A DNA stretch of 64,000 bases from Procambarus clarkii (lineage: Eukaryota; Arthropoda; Malacostraca; Decapoda; Cambaridae), in the NCBI RefSeq assembly GCF_040958095.1, contig NC_091219.1, forward strand, positions 28,945,850 through 29,009,849, in the 5' to 3' direction. Both the position numbers and the translations under genes were made by a program. The notes below the pieces were generated by a model. The model did not search any database. It saw nothing but the letters and a program-made list of their open reading frames with translations, and was not told where the DNA came from. Of this stretch, positions 16,261 to 29,800 are shown piece by piece (the stretch's first letter is position 1; every line of letters begins with the position of its first letter).

Positions 16261-17080
16261 TACTAGATAGGGTTTTGAAATGGTCAAAGGATTGGCAGAT
16301 GCAGTTTAATGCTGATAAATGTAAAGTTCTGAGGTTAGGTAATGATGATAGAGTTACAAGATACGAGCTAGATGGTGTTGTGATTGCGAAGTCGGATTGC
16401 GAAAGGGATCTGGGAGTTATGATTAGTAAGAATTTAAAACAAAAGGATCAATGCATAAATGTTCGTAATAAGGCAAATCGGACACTTGGATTTATTAATC
16501 GCAGCGTTAGTAACAAGACACCTGGTGTGGTACTCAAGCTATATCTTGCTCTAGTTAGGCCCCATTTAGATTATGCAGTTCAGTTTTGGTCGCCATATTA
16601 TAGAATGGATATAAATTCACTTGAACGTGTCCAGCGTAGGATGACTAAGTTAATTCCCCAAATTAGAAATCTTTCATATGAAGAAAGATTAACAAAGCTT
16701 AAGTTGCATTCACTGAAAAGGCGAAGAGTTAGGGGTGACATGATAGAGGTTTACAAGTGGATGAATGGACATAACCGGGGGGATATTAATAGGGTATTAA
16801 AAGTATCAACACAGGACAGAACACGAAACAATGGATATAAATTGGATAAGTTTAGATTTAGGAAAGACTTGGGTAAATACTGGTTCAGTAACAGGGTTGT
16901 TGATTTGTGGAACCAATTGCCGCGTAACATTGTGGAGGTGGGGTCCCTCGATTGTTTCAAGCACGGGTTGGACAAGTATATGAGTGGGATTGGGTGGTTA
17001 TAGAATAGGAGCTGCCTCGTATGGGCCAATAGGCCTTCTGCAGTTACCTTTGTTCTTATGTTCTTATGTTCTTATGTACT
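16259..17080 (+). mobile_element. CR1-like LINE, 5'-truncated, with octamer tail
   Basis: An open frame to the stop at 17001-17003 gives about 245 residues of the RT thumb and C-terminus: DWQMQFNADKCKVLRLG, then LVRPHLDYAVQFWSPY, then LERVQRRMTKLIPQIRNLSY and RFRKDLGKYWFSNRVVDLWN. It ends in tandem ttcttatg copies at 17049-17076, the short 3' repeat typical of CR1. There are no internal stops in this stretch, so it looks young. The piece begins where the decayed copy at 38820-39365 ends. Confidence 0.9.
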
Positions 17081-17129
17081 ACAAATACAAATAATCGCCA
17101 ACAGAACCTAAACACCTAACCTAACCTAT

Positions 17130-17290
17130 GCCTATATATACACAATCTACTAATATATTATAATATTAATTTATATTTGATTAGATTCCCCATTTGAGTG
17201 AACAGCATGTACAAATTTATGAATGCGTCTGTGGGGTCGACCGCTGGATGTAATGGACTTGAGTAGAGGACGGGTTGGGACACTAGGTAA
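17130..17290 (+). repeat. Dispersed repeat, second copy at 63555-63700
   Basis: 'ctaatatattataatattaa' through 'ccgctggatgtaatggactt' is shared with 63550-63700 at about 90 percent by eye. Identity unknown. Confidence 0.75.
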
Positions 17291-17299
17291 TAGTGTACT

Positions 17300-17855
17300 C
17301 TCTTTCCCGGTGATGGGGGTACATTACCTGCAGCTTGTGTACCCCATTCCCCGGGCATACCATCTACCGGTACCCTGGTTCTGTTGGTACTTTGTTGTGC
17401 CCCATGCAGGCGAGTACCGTGGTGGAGCAGGAGTTAAACTGTGTCCACGTGCTCCTTGACTGTTGTAGCCTGCCCGCTGCCCACGGCTACTCTTGCGGGC
17501 AAGACTGCTTCCAGCTCTAGTTTTCAGCCACCACTGGTGCCCTAGAAGTACCCCCTGCCTGTGTCACAGGTGGTGCCGGCTGGCTCCCATGACTGGCGAC
17601 ACTAGAGTTCACTGACATCTGGCGTCTCAGATGCCTTTGCCCAGTTTGCTTCCACACAGAGACCCATACATACTCATCCATGCTTATATAAACACTTCCG
17701 TTGCCGTACTCTGAGAAATTATTCACATCTACAATTTGGGTCACATTATGCGACATCATTATACGCAACGAGTACAGTAACTCAACAATGCTAGTAGACG
17801 GGGATATAAAGAACTAGACCACACTTCTCTATCCTCCACAGATCTCCAGTATCAA
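17300..17855. other. No recognised feature
   Basis: Short GC-richer open frames on both strands, none resembling a known family. The sequence is unlike its AT-rich flanks but has no splice structure I can support. Confidence 0.3.
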
Positions 17856-17859
17856 GAGT

Positions 17860-18040
17860 TGATACTGGTAATGGCTCAAAAGGGCCACCACTTACGGGTT
17901 ATTCATGCTCGTGCCACCTTTTGGGTGGCTTAATCTTCATCAGTCTTTATCCCATTATGTGCCTCTGTAACCCTTTCCACTACCGCCCACAAGATGGGTA
18001 TGGGGTGAATAATAAATGAACTAAACTTAAAAAAACTATA
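17860..18040 (-). mobile_element. SINE with gggtggcttaatcttcatc block
   Basis: 'acgggttattcatgctcgtg' and 'gggtggcttaatcttcatca' are the inverse of a block inside both 1,194-bp units (near 43050-43100 and 44245-44294). It ends with 'aataaatgaactaaactt', also near 7880. Confidence 0.7.
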
Positions 18041-18869
18041 GGTATGTCGAGACCCCTAATTCAACCTACGCGTGGGGGTCAAATCACCATACTTGAGGGT
18101 CAAATTAGCATACTCGAGGGGTACTGTGTTTAGATTAACATTTTAGTCTATAAACCCATTTAGTGGGTTACTAGGGCCAAGAATTGGCCATGAGGGTAAT
18201 GACGTCACGATCCCACTGGCGTCGAGTGCCCAATTGTATTTGGACAAACTCATTTAAGCTTTAATCCCCTTGATAAGTATATTATTGTTATTATTATTAA
18301 TTATGGTTAGAATACCACTGTGTAGGTCTTAAGTTTTGCGGAGGATGAGATGAAGATTAAACGTTAAAAGAAGATTAGTAATGGTTTAGTGAGAGTATAT
18401 GGCAAGTGTGTTGCCTCAGGGTTGCCAGATTGGGCTACAAGTAGCGAATTGGGCTACTTTTGAGAGCCCCGCGCTTCCAAAATTTTCATTTCGCTACTTG
18501 CGAGTTTTTGGGCTAGTTTAAAAGCAAGTTAGGCTACTTTGGACTATTAATATTAAGACTCTCAATGATGATTATTTATGCTTTAATAATATAATGTGTA
18601 CAAATCACAGCCGCGTCCAACAGCCTGATTGACTTACCCGACTGGTCCCAGACCGGCCCCCTGAGGACATTGATCCTAGGAACCTTCGAAAGAAAAAGTA
18701 ACTGCAAGGCAAGGTAATCCTCCCCACGGGCCATAGATTTCCCAACCTTAATTGTTATTAATACTTCATCCCAAAAGCTACACCTGGTTCCACAGATCTT
18801 CATTAAGGGGAGAAGGTTATCTAGAAATTTACAGATTGATAAATGATGGGAAAGATCCCTTACAGTTAA

Positions 18870-19255
18870 TACCAGTCCGTCTAATTACCACAAGCTTCAC
18901 AAAGCTTATGTTAGTAATGAATAAATATGATATATTTACTCATTATAATGTTGGTGCTGAATGTACAACACGAGAAAACGTAATTTTAATCTGAAAAAGT
19001 ATATTTTTATTAAGAAATTAGACGAAAATAAAGAGCTGGTGACGCCAAATAAAGTCGATGATCCAAGCGTCGGTTAGGTTTGGTTAGGTTTGGTTTGTTT
19101 AAGTTAGGTTAGGTTAGTTTAGGTTAGGTTAGGTTAGTTTAGGTTAGGTCAGCCTAACCTAACATATCATATTTATTCATTACTAACGTATTGCCAGGAA
19201 GCTTTCTGAAGCTTTGTGAAGCTTGTGTAGCTTGTGGTAATTAGACGGACCCGTT
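18870..19255. mobile_element. Fold-back element nested in the hAT
   Basis: The left arm (18876-18935, 'gtctaattaccacaagctt' to 'aataaatatgatat') is repeated inverted at 19165-19248. The middle holds 'gacgaaaataaagagctggtg' and a TTAGG-type tract. A second copy of the left arm plus middle lies at 35685-35900. Confidence 0.75.
19072..19163. repeat. Degenerate (TTAGG)n interstitial tract
   Basis: Alternating 'ttaggttaggttag' and 'ttaggtttggtt' units, then an inverted 'cctaacctaac' end. It resembles the arthropod telomere repeat but lies inside a transposon. Confidence 0.75.
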
Positions 19256-20704
19256 AATACCTTTGTCAGGAAGACGATGGTTGGCAAGGAGCGGTAGTGT
19301 AAAGCGGCTGTTAGATTAGAGGGATTCTTTAACAACTTATTTCCAAATAGCTTTTTCCTCTTGTGATAAATATGTTGCAAGGCAACTATTTTCAATGTAC
19401 GCTGATCCCTCCAATAAGCTATATTTCACATGTCTCAAACCAATCCTAAATGATTGGATGAACTGAATGATTGGATTTGAAAGGATAAACTGACTTTATA
19501 AAAAAGATGAAGCAGATCAGTGTAGCCTTCACACTGTCTTAGAAAACTTCACTCTTGGAATACTCAGTTGTGTGTCTATGTATGTATTAACACGATGTAC
19601 TGAACGGGGTGAGAATAGCTTGAGCTACCTCATCCCTTTGTGTGTTCATCCTCATCATGCAAAGCTTCATGCTAATTTGGACTACAATTCTATGTATCTG
19701 CCCCTGGAAAAAGTTGACTTTGGTTACGAATTTTCAACACTTCGGGTCACTAACAGACAAAACAATTTTATAACCCAGGAAAAGTTTCAAAATATTAAAG
19801 AAAGATGCGATAATTTTTCAATGAAAGCTTGCAAATAGCTTCTTTCTCGTATTCTAAGTAATGTTGAAACTTTAAAAAGGGTGAAAAATCTGTTACCTAT
19901 CATATGCCTTAGCCACACACGGCCACCATTTTCAGAACTTCCATAAGTATTAGCTGACCAATCTAAGCTTAGTGAACTTGAAAGTCAGTGGCGCCTACTG
20001 TTAACCATTGACTGGTCCAACATTTGTGAGGGACAAATTCCAACATCTGGAGCGTCATTTTAGACCAAGACAATAACTGTCAAGAACGCTGCTGGCGATC
20101 CCATACTGATTGACCTCGCTGAGTTTGCATTGAAAATATACAGCTTACAAATCAGTAATGCCCTATTTTCAAGAGTAACGTCTGTGAAAACTAAACTGAG
20201 AAATCGAATGGGACTTGAGCTTTTGACATCAATCTTGAGAATCAAAACATATCTTGAAGAAAATGTAACTTGTTGCTCGTCATTTGAATCACTCATGTCA
20301 ATGCTTAAATATGTCTGCAATATACAAGAACGAGGTTGTGGATGCAGATCAAGATCTTGATAATCTTCAACTGTAAAGACGTGGAAGGACTCCACACCCA
20401 TTAGGCTTCAAACAGTAAATATTGGTAAGTTATCCTATTATCATATTGGTTAAATATATTAACTATATATTTCAGTTTATTTCTCAGTTTAGTGAAGCAT
20501 AATGGGTGTATATATATATATATGTGCAGAGAAAATATTAATAAAACAATTAAAATCTTTAATGTACTCTATATATCAAAATAGATTACTTTAAAACCCG
20601 TATCAATCACTAAACAAAAAATTGGGCTACTCTTATGATACAAATTCGCTACTTTTAGAGCGTCAGCCCTCTACTTTCAGCAACTTGGCTCTGGCAACCT
20701 GGCG

Positions 20705-20712
20705 TGTTTAAA
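20705..20712 (+). promoter_or_regulatory. TATA-like box upstream of the FAM210B-like gene
   Basis: 'tttaaaag' lies four bases after the hAT 3' end and 143 bases before the chosen ATG. A start site about 30 bases downstream would fall near 'tgtcaacca' (20733-20741). This is positional inference; no transcript evidence. Confidence 0.3.
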
Positions 20713-20854
20713 AGGCTGGCCACCAGACACTTGTCAACCACAACACACTGAGCCGCCCCGAGGGAAGGATTACGCTGCACCAGTAATACACTCTACTAGC
20801 CAACAGTACAAGTCCTCTCTTGCTACAGTAACGTTTAGTTGTGAGTGTTGGAAG

Positions 20855-23800
20855 ATGTCAGTGATGGTGGTAGGTGTGAGGGCCGGGCGCGTGGTGTCAG
20901 CAGGAGCCAGACACAAGCACACACTCTCTGCAGGTAAGAACCTCTTATATCACCGTGTTGTTATCTGTTATAACTTACCTGTTCGTCCTTCTGTAAGTTG
21001 TGTATGTATAGGTGTGTCATTTGGCGTTATATCGTGCAAGGGGGACACAATGAGGTCATCCAAGGGTCGGTTAACACCAGCCTGACAACAAGAGAAGGTG
21101 ACCCTGACCAACCTTGGGGACCGGATGAAGAGTCATTTTACATTACTCTGTATGATAAACACTGTGTGGTAGAAGAGTGGATTGTTTAGGTACAGATTGT
21201 TCTAGTGAGTCTAAATAGTTTAGTCTGAACTATGGTTGTACACTATATTAATGTCCTTGAGAGGAAGCAAGCAAGGTGAAGGTAATGGTCAGATCGTACA
21301 CACGTTTCAACAAACTAAACTTATTTTGGTTGACTTCCCGGAGTCAGGGCCGGGAAGATTGATAGTTGAATCCATCATTTAACTTTCACTGAATGATGGG
21401 TCCTGATTCCAAGGTGTGTTTTATCAATTTGCTGCAAGGTAATGTTGTTAATTTGGTTGTCAAGATGATCATTGTTATTCCCACATGCAAGGTCTTGCAT
21501 TTGTTTATATTAAAGAGCATTTGCCAGTCTTCTGATCATTTATGGAGATCGTGTAGGTCTCTTTGTGAGGCTTCAATATCATTTGTTGATATTGAATTGT
21601 ATAAGTTAAGAATTAATTTTTCTGCAAGCACATAAAAGGTAGAATGTAAAAGTTACATGCACGACTTTGTAAAAATTAGAAAGCATGTACCTGATTTTTT
21701 TTGTTTTAAATGTTAAAAAAAATACAAATTATTGTATATGAATTATGTCACTGAAAATCTCTGTAGTAAATGTTCAAAGTTGTGGTCTTAAAACTATTCG
21801 GTAGCATTATGATCTCAATGTGTGCAAGAGAAGTGTTTACCTGTTTGCCGGAGAGCTAATGGCCTTGACAAGGACAGGAAGCCGGCAGCTTGTTCAAGGT
21901 CCTCGCCCCTTTTGCCTTTATCTTTTCCAGTTGTACTTTAAAAGCTAACATTTTTGTAGTTTTGGCATTTATGGCTTTGGTAGGTAGGTGGTTCCATGCC
22001 TTGATAACCCTGCAGGTGGAAAAAGCATCTCCCGTTCTCGGTCTTGCAGTGTGGCTTTTTGAGCTTGTAACCGCAACCCTTGTTCCTTGTTACATCTGAC
22101 CTTTTGAAAAAAAAAATTTGCAGATCAACATCCTTCAAATTGTTCAGTATTTTAATCATCATGTCTCCAAGTATTTTAATCATCATGTTCATCCCTGGAA
22201 GACTTCAAGGTCTACCCTTGCTGTAAAATGGTTAACATTCACATTCTGTAATCCTTGTGGACCTGATAACAGCTTCTAAACTTCTTGCTGGCCTATTTCC
22301 CCCAACTGCTAGCAGTAAGATGAATTGAACACTTGTTCATTAAAGAGGTGGCCCGTCAATATACTGCATGAAATGGACAAGCAAATAACATAATAAAGAA
22401 AACTTGAACCAGCACTTGATCACTGATAACATAAATTGTAATAAAATTAATCACTGTATACCAGATCTAAAATTGTCACATTTATAACACCCAGCAAAAT
22501 AATCTACTTGACTAGCTGACACATCCTGTCTCTCAAAACTAACCACTCCACTGGTGGAGTCACTCCCCCTTACTAACTTGGAGAGGCACTCCTATGCAAT
22601 TTCGCCAACCTATTGTATTCTAACAAAACGGTAATCCTCACTAACTTGGTGACAAATACATTAATATGTTTATGATAATACTTCCTAAAAGAGTCAGGAT
22701 TCTCGGCCTCTGTATGCACACAATGTGTAATTTATTTACTAGGCTTCTGGTATTTGTGTAGAAGCAGTTTAAACACCTGACATTGTTCCTAGGGGCATGT
22801 AAGATTGTTCCTGCATACTATTATTCCATACATACTATAGTTATTGTGCCTGCTTGTCGACAAATCTATAGGGTTAGGTCTGCCTGACTGGGTGAATCCT
22901 CTCCTCCATCCACTGTCATGATCACCTGCCCAATCCTTGTTTTTAACTTTGTCGGTACAGTACTGGCCTGTGTGTAACTCCTTTAGTTTGTCTCGGTTCT
23001 TTGTTCTTTTGCTGTTCAACTGTGAAGTCTGGGGATGTGTTTGGCCGAGAAGCTATTTGAACTGTAGGATAAAAATATAGGATGACATACTAGGAGAGGT
23101 ACAGTAGCAAGATTCAAATTCTATGGGGCAATTTGGAAAATAGTACTGTATGGTAGGTACAATAAGAGTATAATGAATAGAAGAGTGGTATGAAAGGTGA
23201 AGAATATAATGAAAGTAGGAATGTTGTGGGGTAATATTCTACTCCCAGTTGTGACAAATGGAATTTATCCTTTCTTATGGATAGGGGTAGTGCTAAAGAC
23301 TACAAGCTATGGTAATTATGATTTTGAGAATTGGCTGGTCTACCATAACCATGTGGCATGGTTATGGTAGTGAAATGGTATAACATGGTGTGGGGGGGGG
23401 GATGAATTGTGGAGCAAGTGAAGTGCAATACACCGTGGTGGTAAGAACATGGTAAAATACCTTAGGATCATTTACCAATGGTAAATAAGGGTGAAATATG
23501 GTAAAGGATCATACAGTAGGCAGACGACAGTTGCTTAGAAGGGAACAGTGGAAAGGTTTATGGAAAAAAAAAAAGGGCAGAGACCTTTAATAGAGTGAAA
23601 GGTTTGAGGAACTTCTGCTAGCATGCTCTAGCAGAAGTTCCTGGATAGGGTTTCGGGAATTCTTCTACTCCCCGAGCCAGGCCTGGGGCCAGGCTCTAGA
23701 TGTGTGCAGCATTTATTAGTCGTGTTAAGCTTTAATGGGTCTGGCCAAAAATTGAACGAGTATGGCTTTAAGGGGACCACGACAATCCATTATATTTTCT

Positions 23801-26800
23801 AACATATACCCATCATATAAAAATGTTTGTGCAAAGAATGAGTGTCTATACATCTAGTGGGATGTAACACTGAAGATTTCCTTTACCAGAACAACAGCAG
23901 CAGCAACAGCAGCAACCACCACAGCAAAAGATGCATCAGGCAGCGAGTGGAATGACCAGTTTTCAACCATCACACATACCCATGCCAGCAAACGTAGAGG
24001 AGCTTCAGGCGTCGGAAAAGGTACAGTACGTTGAAGACATGGGAGAATTTAAGGGTGTCATTCAATTAACTCGACAGATGTGAGAAGTACTGTATTTATA
24101 AAGACTACCCTATAAAAAGGATTACAATAGTTAATAGTATAAAAGATTGGCTAGTTTCTTTCAGCCATGTATGATTTTATAATATTATTGAGAACTTTAT
24201 AAAATAATCCACCTACTGAATTTCTTCTACAAAATGCACATTTCTAAATGAAAGAAATTTGAATTAAAGTTTATTGAATCGAGAATATATAAAAATATGC
24301 CCGGTAACCACCCAATTTTCACATTGAACATTTGACGGTACAGATTGACTTGCTAATTGGAGTTGTTCTGTATGTAATTTAAAAGGCATCTTTGCACAGG
24401 AACACACCCTATTGGCCTTTTTATACCCGTGTATCACTTCACAACATAAAGTACATTTGTGCTTGCCTATCAGTGCTTGGCTCTGACTACAAAGGGGATG
24501 CCCTGCCTACTAGCCTTCTTGTGCTGTACCTGTTGCATTATAGTTGAACTATTCTGACAATCGCATTCTTTGTCGAATCTGCTGTTAAAGTTGTGGATGG
24601 AGGTGGCTTCCACTTCATCTTCTCTCTGTGCATTTCACTTGTTGACAACCTGTATGAGTATTTCCATGCACTTTTTATTTTTGTTTTTTTTGTTTACCAG
24701 CTTAAACTTGTCCTCTAATGTATAGTTAGAAAGGCTTGCTACTTTCTCCTGATAATTACATAATTACCTTGTCCTATTTTTTCTCAATTTAAAGAGGCTA
24801 TCATTGTTCACCTTGTTTATTCCCTTCAGTATCTTGTATGTTGTGATCATATCTCCTCTGTTTCTTTTGTCCTGGGTTATGAGGTAAAGCTCCTTCAACA
24901 TATTCTAGCTTAAGCATCTTGGCTCTGGAACTAATCTTTTGCAAACCTTGGCACTTTTTAAATTTTAGTTTTATTTGACAAGGTGTGCATTTCAGGCCAA
25001 TGCTGCATATTCCAGCAGCAAAAGCTGTGTAGATTGCTTTGAAATAGTCCTGATTTAGGTTTCTAAGCTACTTACTAGTGTTCACCAGCATCCCATATGC
25101 TACCAAAGCCACCCTACCTTTGTGTGCCTCTGGTGATATTGTTGGACTCAAATTATATCCTCTATCAAATCTTACTCCAATTCCTGTAGTTACTTCCCAT
25201 TTATGGTTATAAACATCTTCTGGTCTTTCTCCTTTTCCCCATCCTCATTACCTTACACTTAGTGGGTTGAACTCCATCAACTACCAGTATGTTTTCCCAC
25301 TCATGGAGTTTGTAAAGGTCCTGCAACATTTTGCAGTTCTCTATTTTTAAATTCCTCATTAGCTTTACAGAATCTGCAAATGGCAGCATGTATGAGCACA
25401 CACACTCTTGGGTAGCTCATTAATACAAGTTAAGGAGAGTAGTGGTCCCAGGACCAAGCCTTGGGGGATCCTACTTATTATATTCCTCCTGCTTGAGACC
25501 TTGCCTCTTGACATTTTTGCCTTCTGTCCTTCAGGTACTCCCTTACTTTGTTTAGTACCTTCCCAATTACCCCAGCTGACATTTCCATCTTTTACACCAG
25601 TCTTTTGTGTGGAACAACATCAAATGCTTTTGACAGTTTAGGAAAATGCATTCTACCCAGATTACATCTTTCCTGGGTAGATTTCAAATTCAATCAGGTT
25701 TGCTAGGCATGACTTCCTCCTCCTCAGTCCATGCTGACATTTTGTTACTAAAAGTTTAGTCTTTCCAGGTGCTCACTATTCTCTTCTTGATTAGTCTCCA
25801 GCACTTTATATTTACTTGTTATTGACACTGGTCTGTAATTTAGTACCTCCTGTATGTCCCCGTTCTTGATGTGCTTTTCCTAATGCCTGAAAATTTGATT
25901 TGTAATATATAACATTTAATTACTGTACAACAGTCATTGTTTATTTGTATACCAATCATGTCACTTGAGGCCTAGTCCCACTTAACTAGAGTAAATGTCA
26001 AAAGTAGTAATAATTATTGTAACGTTTTGGTATAATGCAAGCCTAGCATTCCAAAGTATCATAAAGTCTTTGTTTTTCACTTGAGCAAACCTAATGACCA
26101 ATCACTAAAATTTCATTCACATACCTACAAAGCCCATGAAGCTTGTATTAGTTTGACAACTACAGTATTAGTTGCCATTTAATTCTTCAGGTTACTTTTT
26201 CATTAGAAAGCCAACTCTCTCCTTACTCCTCTAATTCTCTTACTCCTGCTTTTATACTTCCACTTTTTATTCTCATATGAACCTTGCACATTGAACATTT
26301 TTCTCTCTTAACTTTTAACCTTCCATTCTCATGGTTTTAAACTTATTTCCTTTGCATTTAACGAGGACAGAAAATGCCTACTGCAATTTTTGTGCCCAGG
26401 CAGGTCAAAGCCCTAGGTTCAAGGGTAATTTTCCCATATGGAAAGGTATATGCTTTCTGATAATTTTATTATTCAACAATAAATTGTAGGAGAGGGGGAA
26501 AAATAGGTTTATGAATAACATAGGAACTGTGCTGTGCTGTAATTGAATAAAAGTACAGGTATTTGGTAATTTTCTTTCTCTTTTGCAGGCACGTTTCTCT
26601 CCTCGTCGCAACAGAGATGTTTCTTCACAGTTGAACCAAGTGGGCAGCTTGTTTAGCTCAGGGTTCATGGGCAACCAAGGGTCACAGAGTGCCTACAACC
26701 GTGGAACACTACCTGTTGACTCTCACGTTGATGTTTATGATGCCCGCATCACAGTTTCTTTGTCTTCGGTGAGTTTGATTTATAGCTAAAATAAGATCCT

Positions 26801-29800
26801 TATTGTATATAATAATCATTCCTTAGACACCACATAGAACTGAACCATGTAGTAAGTATTTATATTTTAAGTCCTTGTTTGAAAGTTTATTTTTGGGAAA
26901 GTTAAGAAAGTTATACACAACATAATGATGCAGTAAGGCATCTCTGTGAAGCTTTTTTTTGTTTTTTAATAAGTTATTTAAAATTCAAAAATATTTAAAG
27001 GATGAATACTACATGGTAAATTGGGCACCACTCCTCATTTCCTTAAATGTGAATATCCTTGTATTACTTTGGTACACCACAACCAGGCATATGCAAATGC
27101 CTTTGGGAAAAGACCTATTTGGATGCAGACGAGTCAAAAGATTTGGGTGGTACTGGTTTAACATTTTTTTTAATTTAATATTCATAAATGTTCATGTACA
27201 TTTATTGTACTTTAGTTTAGCTAATGAGCCATGCTAATTTAGGTTATAAAAACTACATAGTGGGTATCCATTATCTATATGGTGTAATGGAATGATGAGC
27301 AGGTGAACTGCATATGGCTTGCTACACAATTCTTGTGACCTTTGAGAGCATAGTGTAACAGATATTCTGAGTGGCAAAATGTAAGCTCAGGAAAATAAAA
27401 AATACAATTAAACTAAGGTTTTCATACTGGTGATATGAAATGCCCAAGGGTAATTATTTATACTTGAGTGAAACATTAAGTATAAATGGTTAAGTATAGT
27501 GATACTTAACCTAAAAATGTGCATATGATGAATCCAGAAATGTGTCACAAAAAAATAAAATGCAGTTAGCCTGCAAAATTGGTCCTGGGTTCGATTCCTT
27601 GGCAGTGTGGTGTTTGGGCTCATTTTGGGAATTAGTGTTGGAGGTTGCATTCTGGGATATGTTAGTAGGGTTATATGGACTTTTACACAAGTCAAACGGG
27701 TTTCTGTTCCCAATAATGTTAAATGGTGATTTTCCCTTACATTATTTAATATTTTACCTAATTATTATTTGTCTTTTACCATCTCTTAACTTAAATATAG
27801 ACACTTGTTTCACACTGGTTCTGGTTGGAATACCTCCCACTTGCACAAATTTTGCACAGCATTGCATATTGATCTTGACCCACAAAAATTTCTCTAGCTT
27901 CTCGTGCATATTTCACTTCATACACTTCTTTCTTCACATAATCAAATCACTTCAGTTTATCACCTTCCCTTCACCTCCATGTATGACTCGATGCCCACAA
28001 AAGGCATTTGAGAGGAACAAACTTGTCTCTGAACACACCCACCAAGACATCCACATTGCCATTTAAGCCTTGCACACCCCCACTTTCCAACCACTACTTT
28101 GCATCCATTCCCCACTTGAATGAAGCATGAAATACTTGTTGACCAAACAACATAATAGAAAGTGAAGGGATGACGACGTTTCGGTCCGTCCCGGACCATT
28201 CTCAAAGCGATTGTGATGAGGGAAGGAGGGAATGGCAATAAATAGGCGAGAGAGAGGCGAGAAGAAAATCTTAGAGGAAGAAAAAGAAAGGTAATGTGTA
28301 ATAAAGGGGATAGGAATAGGAATGAGAAAGGGATCGTAAGAGAAAACATGGGACAGAAAAAGGAAAGAGAAAGATAAATGGAAGGGTATGCTTACGTTAG
28401 GTCATGTTTGTTAAAACGTTTCCTTCACCACCTTCCCTCATCACAATAGACTTGAGAATGGTCCAGGATGGACCGAAACGTCGTCGTCCCTTCACCTTCT
28501 ATTGTGTGGTCTGGTCAACATACTTTATCCACGTTATTGTGACTCATCGCCTGCATAGAGAAAACTGTATTTTCATTCTGGTTTAATTAAATTTTTTTTT
28601 ATCTTTTCAGGTGATGCAAACAAATGTCCCCAAGCCTTATGGAATTTCAGGGAAGGCCCCAGTTCATCTAAACATGCCTGGTGGTCAGTGGGCCCAGGAT
28701 GACAAGTATGTCTCTGGTGACCTCCACGACCACCACCACTCTACCATCATCTTGAAGAAAAAACCAGGTACTGCCCTCATAACCTTTGGCAGTTTGGGAC
28801 TCGGATCCCTCGTGAAGCGTGTTGCTCTGTTAAAACTGAGTGGACTTGATTATAGAGGTCTGGAGACTGTGTGTGGCAACAGTAGAATAGACTATTTAAA
28901 CAGTCGACGGTTTTCTTCGTGTGCTAACAATGTGTGCGTCATATCTAATAAGAGTGCAGCATGTCACAGACTTGTGTGGGGTACAGGTTCACTGAGGCAT
29001 GACAGACATTTTCATAAGTGTGAAGTGGTCAGCAACAAAGACAGTCTGTTGAATGATATCAAGACCAAAGACAGTCCCAATGTTCAGCTGACATCGAAAC
29101 AGAAATTACAGCGTGCTGTAAAAGAATATGGAGCGACAGTTATTGTGTTTCATGTCGCAATTTCATTAGCCTCTCTGGGAATATGCTACTTGCTGGTATC
29201 TAGGTGAGATATGCATGTTTATTGGTACTCTTATAGCATGTAGCTTCTCGATTACATTTGCTTCATTCTGAATCATTTTTATTCAGTACTGTACACTATA
29301 AGAATTATGCTCTTATTAGATGTTTTATAAATTATACTGTAATTAGATCAAATAATGATTGCCTACAAAATTAATTTTATTAGTCATTGTTCCTAAAGAT
29401 GGTGATCGTGGCTGCCTTTTAGGATAGGTCTTTTTGATAAAACTTGTTTAAGCTTGCTAGGGTTGTTAGAAAGGTCAGGGTGTCCCAGCATACACTATTG
29501 CATGATGACCCTTCTCTATCTTTTCGGAAGATGGAGAAGTGCCAATGTTTCGGTCTGTCCTGGATCATTATAAAGTTGTGTGAAACTTGCAGTGATGGAA
29601 CCAGGATTCTTTCCAAACAGTCTGTTTAGTGTTGGCTTAGCTCGGTGAACCTATACCACTTTATGGCACTGTTTACATCCTAAAAACCAAAGTACTTGGT
29701 GTCATAACCTGTTCTGTGTACCCATATGTTGTACCCTGGTTGAGTGGTGGCAACTGTTGTCTTTCTTGTTATGTATCCTGACAAGTTAGGTGAGAGATTG

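Larger units (their letters stand above)
18417..20701 (+). mobile_element. Decayed hAT DNA transposon
   Basis: The ends are inverted: CAGGGTTGCCAGA at 18417 and the inverse CAGGTTGCCAGA ending at 20701, the CAG-type start of hAT elements. Subterminal 'gctac...ttcgct' motifs also recur inside both ends. Transposase remnants are on the plus strand: HHAKLHANLDYNSMYLPLEK near 19655 and, near 20185-20275, KTKLRNRMGLELLTSILRI, which matches the hAT C-terminal dimerisation region ('V-S--KTK-RN-M---L--IL'). Frames are broken and no zinc finger was seen. Flanking octamers are not identical, so no target-site duplication is claimed. A second fragment of its 5' end is at 41570-41710. The 3' end abuts the FAM210B-like gene. 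Confidence 0.8.
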
